NCBI GenBank assembly: GCA_023336855.1
Contig: JAMBLK010000242.1
Location: 1-21,024, forward strand
Direction of reading: 5' to 3'
Source: Actinomycetes bacterium
Lineage (GTDB): Bacteria; Actinomycetota; Acidimicrobiia; Spongiisociales; UBA5794
DNA length: 21,024 nucleotides
A model generated the notes under the pieces. It was not told where the DNA came from and searched no databases. It was given only the letters and a program-made list of their open reading frames with translations. This document shows positions 13,513-21,024 of the stretch, in pieces (positions within the stretch are counted from its first letter, which is position 1; each line of letters starts with the position of its first letter). Position numbers and translations under genes: made by a program.

Positions 13513-14408
13513 TGGAGTATCCAACGATCACAGCCGTACCGGGTGTCGCCGTTGGGCACCACACCGACCCCGTTGCCGCCACCGGGGTCACGGTGCTGAC
13601 ATTCCCGGAGCCCAACGTCGCCGTCGTAGACGTGCGAGGGGGAGCGCCCGGTACCCGCGAACTCGGCACGCTCGGTGACGCCATCAAACCCGTCACGATC
13701 AACGCGCTTGTTTTCGCAGGAGGGTCGGCGTTCGGCCTTGCTGCCGCGACCGGTGTGGTCTCCACGATCGAATCGGAAGGGCGTGGAGCACCCACGCCCG
13801 CCGGACCGGTTCCCATCGTTCCGTCGGCGATCGTGTTCGACCTCATGACCGGAGATCAACCGGGACGGCCGACTCCTGACGACGGAGCAGTCGCGTACCG
13901 GAACCGAACCACCGAACCCGTCCCACTCGGTCGCGCCGGGGCAGGTGCCGGCACGACCGTTGGAGCATGGCGAGGCCCGACAGCGATGCAATTCGCAGGA
14001 GTGGGGTCCGCGGCCGTCGCCGTCGGTGACGCCACGGTCGGCGCCCTGGTCGTTCTGAACGCTGCAGGCGACGTGTTCACCCTCGAAGGGGAGTCGCTCA
14101 CAGGAGGCGAGCCGGCATCGCTGGCACCGCCTATCGGCCCATCTCTCGGGGACAACACGACGCTCATCTGTGTCGCCACCGACGCGGGCATCGAAGACCG
14201 CAACGAGCTGCGCCGGGTCGCCATCCGGGCCCATGACGCCCTCGGTGCTTGCGTCCGGCCGACTCATACCCGGTATGACGGGGACTCGGCGTTCGTCGTG
14301 TCGTTCGGATCCAAATCCGCCGACATCGACGTCGTACAGCAAGCGGCATTCGTCGCCGTGGGTCGAGCGATCGAGTCTGCTCTCGGCGGATCGCGGGGTC
14401 CGGAATGA
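13512..14408 (+). CDS. P1-family (S58/DmpA-like) aminopeptidase
   Basis: This 298-residue protein belongs to the P1/S58 family of self-processing N-terminal nucleophile peptidases. It begins TAVPGVAVGHHTDPVAATGVTV and shows VVDVRGGAPGTRE, the GGSAFGLAAATGV loop, PIVPSAIVFDL, GAGAGTTVG and VGALVVLNAAGDV. The NTTLICVATDA motif contains the expected autocleavage site, before Thr216 (after Asn215), which would become the nucleophile. The HTRYDGDSAFVVS motif ends the domain. Characterised members release N-terminal D- or beta-amino acids or small amides; the substrate here is unknown. A link with D-alanine from Alr is possible but only inferred from position. The ATG at 13512 overlaps the alr stop by one base, with GGGGGA upstream. 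Confidence 0.88.
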   Translation: MEYPTITAVPGVAVGHHTDPVAATGVTVLTFPEPNVAVVDVRGGAPGTRELGTLGDAIKPVTINALVFAGGSAFGLAAATGVVSTIESEGRGAPTPAGPVPIVPSAIVFDLMTGDQPGRPTPDDGAVAYRNRTTEPVPLGRAGAGAGTTVGAWRGPTAMQFAGVGSAAVAVGDATVGALVVLNAAGDVFTLEGESLTGGEPASLAPPIGPSLGDNTTLICVATDAGIEDRNELRRVAIRAHDALGACVRPTHTRYDGDSAFVVSFGSKSADIDVVQQAAFVAVGRAIESALGGSRGPE

Positions 14409-15058
14409 GCACAGAAGCCGTCGAGAGGCTCAACGAACTGCGCGCCGAAGCGCTCGCCTGCACAGCGTGTCGGCTCTCCGAGGGGCGTACACAGGTCGTG
14501 TTCGGAGACGGAGATCCGGAAGCCGACGTGGTGTTCGTTGGTGAGGCTCCCGGGCAGCGTGAAGATGAACAGGGTGTCCCGTTCGTCGGCCGATCCGGCC
14601 AGCTTCTCGACCAACTCCTCGGCGAGGTCGGACTCGAACGCAAGGATGTGTACATCGCCAATGTCGTGAAGTGTCGTCCTCCGAAGAACCGGGACCCACG
14701 GCCCGACGAGATCGAAGCTTGCAAGAGGTATCTCAGCGAGCAATTGCAGCGAATCAACCCGAAGGTCGTCGTCACCCTCGGGAACTTCTCTTCGAAGCTC
14801 CTCCTCAAGACCGAGACCGGAATCACTCGTGTTCGCGGCACGGCCTACGAGTGGTGGGGGCGGCACCTCGTGCCGACGTTCCACCCGGCGGCCGCCCTGC
14901 GGGGATCTGCTCAGGTGCTTGAGGACATGAGGTACGACTTCGGCCTCATCCGCGACGCAGTCGACGGTAACCTCGGTGGTGAGTCCGACGACACCGAAGT
15001 CGGGGATCCCGTCAAGCCTGACGTGGACCCGGAGCAACTCGGTCTCTTCGGCCGCTGA
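14405..15058 (+). CDS. Family 4 (thermostable-type) uracil-DNA glycosylase
   Basis: This 217-residue enzyme removes uracil from DNA at the start of base excision repair. Family 4 members carry a [4Fe-4S] cluster; the four cysteines are visible as Cys19 and Cys22 (CTAC), the Cys of VVKCRPPKNRDP and that of EACKRYL. Motif A is GEAPGQREDEQGVPFVGRSG and motif B is PTFHPAAALRG. The C-terminal tail after about 190 is acidic and variable. The ATG at 14405 overlaps the preceding stop by four bases (ATGA). Placement ahead of tsaE is a neighbourhood and not a known functional link. Confidence 0.93.
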   Translation: MSTEAVERLNELRAEALACTACRLSEGRTQVVFGDGDPEADVVFVGEAPGQREDEQGVPFVGRSGQLLDQLLGEVGLERKDVYIANVVKCRPPKNRDPRPDEIEACKRYLSEQLQRINPKVVVTLGNFSSKLLLKTETGITRVRGTAYEWWGRHLVPTFHPAAALRGSAQVLEDMRYDFGLIRDAVDGNLGGESDDTEVGDPVKPDVDPEQLGLFGR

Positions 15059-15059
15059 G

Positions 15060-15518
15060 ATGAGCATGATCACCACACGAACCGATTCCCCCGAAGAGAC
15101 ACTGGCCCTTGGTAGACGCCTTGCGTCGGTCCTTGGCCCCGGCGATGTTGTGCTGCTCAGTGGCAGGCTAGGCACGGGCAAGACGCTCCTCACCTCCGGT
15201 ATCGCGGAGGGCCTCGGCGTGCCCGACCAGATCTCCAGCCCGACGTTCGTCATCGCCCGCGTCTATCGCGACGGCTTGGTTCCGCTTGTGCACGCAGACG
15301 TCTACCGACTCGGTTCGATTCTCGAGTTCGAAGACCTCGATCTCGAGGAGACAGCCGCGAACGGCGTGTTGGTCATCGAGTGGGGAGAGGCGATCGAGGA
15401 AGCAGTTTCGATGGACCGGCTCGTCGTCGAGCTCGAGATCGACGGTGAGACCGGTCGACGATTCCGGATCGTCCCCTTCGGCTCATGGCTGGATCGGTCG
15501 TTGGAGGAGGTCGCATGA
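15060..15518 (+). CDS. tsaE: tRNA t6A biosynthesis ATPase TsaE
   Basis: TsaE is the small P-loop ATPase that works with TsaB and TsaD in adding threonylcarbamoyl to A37 of ANN-decoding tRNAs. The 152-residue protein starts at the ATG at 15060, one base after the UDG stop; a frame back to 14976 lies in the UDG gene. The Walker A loop GRLGTGKT is at 35-42. SSPTFVIARVY, HADVYRLGS (the HxDxYR motif) and VIEWGEAIEE are all typical. The 3' end carries GGAGGAGG, which serves tsaB. Confidence 0.93.
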   Translation: MSMITTRTDSPEETLALGRRLASVLGPGDVVLLSGRLGTGKTLLTSGIAEGLGVPDQISSPTFVIARVYRDGLVPLVHADVYRLGSILEFEDLDLEETAANGVLVIEWGEAIEEAVSMDRLVVELEIDGETGRRFRIVPFGSWLDRSLEEVA

Positions 15519-16219
15519 AGATCCTCGCCATCGAGACAGCGACACCCGCGTCGTCCGTCGCTCTTGGCGAAGGCGGATCTCTGGCTGCCATGAGCGTTCG
15601 GGTGGATCGGCGCGGACACGTCGGTTTCTTGGTTCCGGCTATCGACTTCTGTTTCAAACAGGCGGGGTGGGATCGACAGGACATCGATGCCGTGGCCGTC
15701 GACATCGGACCGGGTCCGTTCACGGGTATCAGGGCTGGAATCGCAACCGCTCAGGCGTTCGCCGCCGGCGTTGGAGCACCCATCGTTGCCGTGTCGTCGC
15801 TGACCGTCCAAGCGCTCCGTGCTGCGACCGGGCATCGGCGGATTTGGTCGGTCGTCGACGTGAGAAGAGGCCAGGTCGCTGCCGCGCCCTATCGGCCACT
15901 TCCGGGGGGCGTCGCCCCAGACGGTCCGGCCGAAGTACTGGGAGCTGAGGAATTCCGAGCGATTCTCGACACCGATGAAGCCGACACACTGGTCGTAGGC
16001 GACTGGCAGGCCCTACCGGAGACGATGTGGGGTGGGCTCCACCGGGTCCGCCGCGGTCGGCCTCGCTACCCATCGGCTGATGTGATGCTCGAGATTGCCG
16101 CCATCCGGGCCGCTCACGGCGAGTACGTTGCATCTGAGGACCTGCGACCCGACTACATGCGCGAACCCGATGTGCAGATCAATTGGAAGACGTTCCGTTC
16201 TGAGGGGATCTGGCCGTGA
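15515..16219 (+). CDS. tsaB: tRNA t6A biosynthesis protein TsaB
   Basis: TsaB is the inactive ASKHA-fold partner that dimerises with TsaD and organises the t6A complex. The 234-residue protein begins at the ATG at 15515 (MKILAIETATPASSVALGEGG), with GGAGGAGG 4 nt upstream and a four-base overlap with tsaE. The signature GPGPFTGIRAGIATAQAFA (family: GPGSFTGLR) is present. The C-terminal PDYMREPDVQINW matches the usual tail. It lacks the metal-binding histidines of TsaD, as expected. Confidence 0.92.
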   Translation: MKILAIETATPASSVALGEGGSLAAMSVRVDRRGHVGFLVPAIDFCFKQAGWDRQDIDAVAVDIGPGPFTGIRAGIATAQAFAAGVGAPIVAVSSLTVQALRAATGHRRIWSVVDVRRGQVAAAPYRPLPGGVAPDGPAEVLGAEEFRAILDTDEADTLVVGDWQALPETMWGGLHRVRRGRPRYPSADVMLEIAAIRAAHGEYVASEDLRPDYMREPDVQINWKTFRSEGIWP

Positions 16220-16710
16220 CGATCAGGACCATGTCCCGCAGCGACGTTCCTGCGGTTGCCACACTGGAACGTGAGATCTACCCGGAACCGTGGTCGGCCA
16301 GGATCTTCTTCGACGAACTGGCCCAGAGCAATCGCACGTACATTGTGGTGGTGAATGATGGGGAGATCCTCGGATACGGCGGTGTGATGCTGATCGAGGA
16401 CGACGCCCACATCACGACGCTTGCCGTCGTTCCGGGGTTCCGACGCATGAGACTCGGGACGCGCATTCTGCTCGCCCTCGTCGAGAAGGCCCTCGCCGGC
16501 GGCGCACGTCACCTCACGCTCGAAGTTCGGGCGACGAACACCGACGCCCAGAAGCTCTATGAGCGTTTCGGGTTCGGCCCGGTCGGAAAGAGGAAGGGCT
16601 ACTACGCAGGGGAGGACGCGATCGTCATGTGGGCGCTCGACGTCGATGCCGATGAGTACGGGGGTCTCCTCGACGAGATTCGCCTCAGCCTGGGGAGAGA
16701 GGCAGCATGA
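16216..16710 (+). CDS. rimI: RimI-type ribosomal-protein N-alpha-acetyltransferase
   Basis: This 164-residue GNAT protein is a likely N-alpha-acetyltransferase of the RimI group, which commonly sits between tsaB and tsaD. It starts with a GTG at 16216, overlapping the tsaB stop (GTGA). The N-terminal IYPEPWSARIFFDEL, the ITTLAVVPGF strand and the LEVRATNTDAQKLYERFGFGPVGKRKGYY end are typical of RimI. The acetyl-CoA pyrophosphate loop reads RRMRLG where the consensus is RxxGxG, so the first Gly is replaced by Arg. A C-terminal extension after about 145 is acidic. The identity rests on fold plus context; its actual substrate is unproven. Confidence 0.85.
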   Translation: MTIRTMSRSDVPAVATLEREIYPEPWSARIFFDELAQSNRTYIVVVNDGEILGYGGVMLIEDDAHITTLAVVPGFRRMRLGTRILLALVEKALAGGARHLTLEVRATNTDAQKLYERFGFGPVGKRKGYYAGEDAIVMWALDVDADEYGGLLDEIRLSLGREAA

Positions 16711-17720
16711 CCGATCCACTCATTCTCGGGATCGAGAGCAGCTGTGATGAGACCGGCGTTGCGGTTCTGGAGGGCTTCAAGGTCCGCTCGTTCGTGCTGG
16801 CATCCCAGACGGAGGAGCACGCCCGCTTCGGCGGTGTCGTGCCGGAAGTCGCAGCCAGGGCGCACGTCGAAGCGATCAGGCCACTGGTCCATCAGGCGCT
16901 TGCGAGCGCGGGCGTTCATCCCGATCAACTCGACGCGGTCGCTGCCACCCGCGGCCCGGGATTGATCGGTGCGCTCATGGTCGGCTACGCCTTCGGGAAG
17001 TCGCTGGCATGGACGCTCGAGAAGCCGCTCTACGGCATCGACCACATGGAGGGGCACCTCTATGCGCCGCGTCTCGAGTTCGAGTCCTACGAGCCGCCGG
17101 CCATCGTGTTACTCGCATCGGGCGGTCACAGCCAGATCATTCACGTTCGCGAGTGGGGCGACTACGAGACCCTCGGGACGACGATCGACGATGCGGCAGG
17201 AGAGGCGTTCGACAAACTCGCACGATTCCTCGGCCTGGGGTACCCCGGTGGCCCGGTCATCGATGCCGAATCAGAGCACGGCAACCCGAAAGCGATCAGA
17301 TTTCCGCGGGCTCTGCGAGATCGCCCGTTCGACTTCTCCTTCTCAGGGCTCAAGACCTCAGTCGTGACGTATCTGGAGAAGGCCAAACTCGATGGCACGC
17401 TCCCCCCGAGGGCAGATGTGGCTGCGTCTATCCAAGAAGCGATCGTGGATGTGCTTGTGGAGAAGACGTTCAACGCAATCGAAGAGACCGGTGTCCGAGC
17501 CGTTGGTGGCGGTGGCGGTGTGCTCGCGAACCGGAGACTCCGTACTCGGCTTCGGGAGGAAGCCGACCGACGCAATGTCGATCTATTCATCCCGTCCATT
17601 CAGATGTGCACCGACAACGGGGCGATGGTGGCTGCCGTCGCAGTCGATCGAGTGCGCAGCGGTGCAACGCCGGACGCCTGGGACTCCGACGTCGATCCGA
17701 GTATGCGGCTCGGTTCGTGA
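16707..17720 (+). CDS. tsaD: tRNA N6-threonylcarbamoyladenosine synthase TsaD
   Basis: TsaD transfers the threonylcarbamoyl group to A37 of tRNA. The 337-residue length is standard. It begins LILGIESSCDETGVAVL, has the metal-binding HMEGH at 113-117, and shows GGVVPEVAARAH, RGPGLIGALMVG, LASGGHSQI, TIDDAAGEAFDK, FSFSGLKT, GGGGGVLANRRLR and the final metal ligand in CTDNGAM. All key residues are present. The start overlaps the rimI stop by four bases. With tsaB and tsaE in the same run, three t6A components are co-expressed; the tsaC/sua5 gene that makes threonylcarbamoyl-AMP is not in this window. Confidence 0.96.
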   Translation: MTDPLILGIESSCDETGVAVLEGFKVRSFVLASQTEEHARFGGVVPEVAARAHVEAIRPLVHQALASAGVHPDQLDAVAATRGPGLIGALMVGYAFGKSLAWTLEKPLYGIDHMEGHLYAPRLEFESYEPPAIVLLASGGHSQIIHVREWGDYETLGTTIDDAAGEAFDKLARFLGLGYPGGPVIDAESEHGNPKAIRFPRALRDRPFDFSFSGLKTSVVTYLEKAKLDGTLPPRADVAASIQEAIVDVLVEKTFNAIEETGVRAVGGGGGVLANRRLRTRLREEADRRNVDLFIPSIQMCTDNGAMVAAVAVDRVRSGATPDAWDSDVDPSMRLGS

Positions 17721-18808
17721 ACCGGGGCATTCGTCTTGGCCGGGTCGGCGGCGTCGAGATCATCGCCGATCTGTCTGTCTTTGTCATCGCTGCAGCGATG
17801 GTGTGGGTGCTGTACGTCGACATCGGCGTCGTGTACCCGCAGACGGATCCCGCATTCGCAACGACGATCGCGGTCGTCGCGGGAGCACTCTTCATCCTCT
17901 CGGTCCTTCTGCACGAAGGCAGCCACGCCGTGCTCGCCAAACGTCGGGGTCTTGAGGTGCGCCGGATCCAACTCCTCGCATTCGGCGGGTACACGAAGAT
18001 CGAGGGGAACGAGGAGCGCCCCACGGATGAATTCGTGGTCTCGATCGCCGGGCCGATTGCATCTCTCGTGGTGGCCGGCATCTTCTCGCTGGCCGCGGTG
18101 ACAGCGACGGGCATACCGGAAGTACAGTCCTCGCTCCGCTTCCTCGCTTTCGTCAACCTCTTCATCGCCGTCTTCAACATCCTGCCCGGATTCCCTCTCG
18201 ACGGAGGACGCGCGCTCCGTGCCGCCGTTTGGCACTTCACAGGAGATCGCGTGAAAGCGACCAACATCGCTGTTGCCTCAGGGCGGATCTTTGGCTGGGC
18301 AGTGATCGGCGTGGCGACCGTGGTTGCGTTCACCGGGTTCGATCCATGGGCCATGCTGTGGATCATCCTGGGGTGGTATCTGCTTCGCAGCGCCGGCGTG
18401 GCGGGCAAGCGAGAACGAATGCTCGCTCAGGTTGACGGGTTGGTCGCCGGCGATGTCATGCGCAGGACTCCGGATCCTGTACCGGGGGAGATGCTCGTTG
18501 GAACCGTGGTCGACCTCTTCCAGATAGGCGCTCGTCTCCGCTCGCTCCCCGTCGAAGTCGACGGCAGGATCCGGGGTGTGCTGGGTGAGTCGGAACTGGA
18601 GCGACTCTCACCCGCCCGCCGGGTCTCGATCCGTGCGTCGGCCGCGATGGCGAAGATCGGACCAGGAGATGTGGTGGACATCCGCATGCCCCTCGAAGCG
18701 ATGGCGACACGCCCCGCAGGTAAGACCGGCCGGTTCGTCGTCGTGGAGAATGGACACGCGGTAGGCATCATCGAAGGAGCGGACCTGCAGTCGGTAGTAG
18801 ATCAGTAG
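17717..18808 (+). CDS. M50 site-2-type intramembrane zinc protease with C-terminal CBS-like region
   Basis: The 363-residue protein starts with a GTG at 17717, overlapping the tsaD stop by four bases (GTGA); the open frame continues upstream only as a shadow of tsaD. Zinc ligands are His66 and His70 in LLHEGSHAV (HExxH) and Asp162 in NILPGFPLDGGR, the classic S2P motif. Hydrophobic segments lie near 15-40, 48-72, 106-131, 140-160 and 190-226. The soluble C-terminal half (about 238-363) resembles a CBS pair: VAGDVMRRTPDPV, LPVEVDGRIRGVLGESEL and RFVVVENGHAVGIIEGADL. This layout matches the SpoIVFB/Rip3-like subgroup, which cleaves membrane-bound regulators and may sense nucleotides through CBS. 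The target is unknown; no anti-sigma gene lies nearby. Confidence 0.88.
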   Translation: MNRGIRLGRVGGVEIIADLSVFVIAAAMVWVLYVDIGVVYPQTDPAFATTIAVVAGALFILSVLLHEGSHAVLAKRRGLEVRRIQLLAFGGYTKIEGNEERPTDEFVVSIAGPIASLVVAGIFSLAAVTATGIPEVQSSLRFLAFVNLFIAVFNILPGFPLDGGRALRAAVWHFTGDRVKATNIAVASGRIFGWAVIGVATVVAFTGFDPWAMLWIILGWYLLRSAGVAGKRERMLAQVDGLVAGDVMRRTPDPVPGEMLVGTVVDLFQIGARLRSLPVEVDGRIRGVLGESELERLSPARRVSIRASAAMAKIGPGDVVDIRMPLEAMATRPAGKTGRFVVVENGHAVGIIEGADLQSVVDQ

Positions 18809-18859
18809 CGCAGTAGATCAGTACTGCGCCACTTGCTACTGATCTACTGCGCTACTTGC
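18797..18859. repeat. 8-bp word array forming a perfect 20-bp inverted repeat
   Basis: Left words GTAGATCA, GTAGCGCA, GTAGATCA, GTACTGCG face the reversed words CTACTGAT, CTACTGCG, CTACTTGC. The result is a perfect inverted repeat of 20 bp (18804-18823 with 18837-18856) around a 13-nt loop. It includes the stop codon of the protease gene. It could act as a terminator for the alr-protease operon, although no T-run follows. Confidence 0.85.
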
Positions 18860-18860
18860 C

Positions 18861-18887
18861 TTGGCAGTCTCTGTTCAAGAGTGCCAG
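18861..18887 (+). promoter_or_regulatory. CIRCE-like HrcA operator 1
   Basis: TTGGCAGTC (18861-18869), nine bases, GAGTGCCAG (18879-18887). This fits the CIRCE layout of two 9-bp arms with N9. The right arm matches the consensus well; the left arm has one internal mismatch. It overlaps the likely -35 (TTGGCA at 18861). Confidence 0.65.
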
Positions 18888-18890
18888 AAT
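18861..18890 (+). promoter_or_regulatory. Candidate promoter of groES-groEL
   Basis: TTGGCA (18861-18866) and CAGAAT (18885-18890) are 18 nt apart. A competing reading uses TACTGT (18896-18901) as the -10. Either puts the start of transcription within or next to the second CIRCE-like operator, where repression by HrcA is expected to act. Confidence 0.4.
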
Positions 18891-18900
18891 CGTGTTACTG

Positions 18901-18927
18901 TTAGCACTCGCACTGACCGACTGCCAG
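18901..18927 (+). promoter_or_regulatory. CIRCE-like HrcA operator 2
   Basis: TTAGCACTC (18901-18909), nine bases, GACTGCCAG (18919-18927). The left arm is the exact CIRCE consensus; the right arm matches 6 of 9 of the GAGTGCTAA consensus. Its centre is 40 bp from that of operator 1, about four helical turns, so both could face the same side of DNA. Confidence 0.7.
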
Positions 18928-18945
18928 CAACCAAGGAGGAGTCGG

Positions 18946-20893
<1,948 letters not shown>

Positions 20894-20895
20894 AG

Positions 20896-20930
20896 AGCTA
20901 CCAGCTACCAGCTGCGAGCTACAAGCTCAG
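20896..20930. repeat. Tandem 7-bp word array (AGCTRCN x5)
   Basis: Directly after the groEL stop the heptamers read AGCTACC, AGCTACC, AGCTGCG, AGCTACA, AGCTCAG. It is close in sequence to the array after rplQ and, as there, lies between the last stop codon and the terminator. Confidence 0.85.
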
Positions 20931-20932
20931 AT

Positions 20933-20966
20933 AGAAGTGGGGCGGCCTTCGGGTCGCCCCACTTCT
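20933..20966. terminator. Strong hairpin terminator after groEL
   Basis: A 15-bp stem (20933-20947 with 20952-20966, one G-U pair) closes on TTCG. There is no T-run in the forward direction. It is the expected end of the groESL transcript and could serve both strands. Confidence 0.75.
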
Positions 20967-20971
20967 GCGTA

Positions 20972-21024
20972 GAGCAGTAGCAAGTAGAGCAGTAGCAAGT
21001 AGAGCAGTAGCAAGTAGAGCAGTA
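20972..21024. repeat. Tandem 15-bp repeat, 3.5 copies, running off the window
   Basis: The unit GAGCAGTAGCAAGTA repeats exactly three times and continues for eight more bases to the window end. Each unit can be read as one 8-bp and one 7-bp word of the same kind as the other arrays. The copies are identical, so it is recent or kept uniform. Confidence 0.95.

Overview
The window is high-GC, densely coded bacterial DNA. Its gene order is rpmJ-rpsM-rpsK-rpsD-rpoA-rplQ, then truA-rplM-rpsI-glmM-glmS-acpS, then alr-...-tsaE-tsaB-rimI-tsaD-...-groES-groEL. This order, the GC-rich codon use and the tsaD/groESL neighbourhood point to an actinobacterium (Actinomycetota). An early-branching, Acidimicrobiia-like lineage is my best guess, but it is inferred from style and not proven.

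Layout. (1) 1-801, minus strand: the 5' part of a secreted lipoprotein with a staphylococcal-nuclease-like domain and a lamin-tail domain, running off the left edge. (2) 1112-3951: the end of the ribosomal protein/alpha operon (L36, S13, S11, S4, RNA polymerase alpha, L17), closed by a clear terminator. (3) 4040-5913: a Nudix hydrolase and a Yip1-type membrane protein precede truA. (4) 6038-6894: rplM-rpsI with its own promoter. (5) 6943-10783: cell-wall precursor supply and lipid priming (glmM, glmS, acpS). The 280-nt glmM-glmS gap carries sequence and pairing matching the glmS self-cleaving ribozyme. (6) 10788-12006: a solitary minus-strand AbiEi-like/DUF559 nuclease gene, with two palindromic repeats on each side arranged as a mirror image. 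(7) 12394-18808: a tightly overlapping operon of alanine racemase, P1/S58 peptidase, family 4 uracil-DNA glycosylase, the t6A proteins TsaE, TsaB and TsaD with RimI, and a site-2 protease. (8) 18946-20893: groES-groEL behind two tandem CIRCE-like operators, ended by a strong hairpin.

Most of this is core machinery: translation and transcription, peptidoglycan precursors (GlmM, GlmS, Alr), tRNA modification (TruA, TsaB/D/E) and protein folding. The less ordinary layers are three. A glmS ribozyme sits in an apparently actinobacterial setting. The DUF559 gene is bracketed by a four-copy palindrome family, which makes it the best candidate here for an undescribed mobile or self-recognising unit. 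Six arrays of 7-8 bp words all lie in the gaps at gene or operon boundaries.
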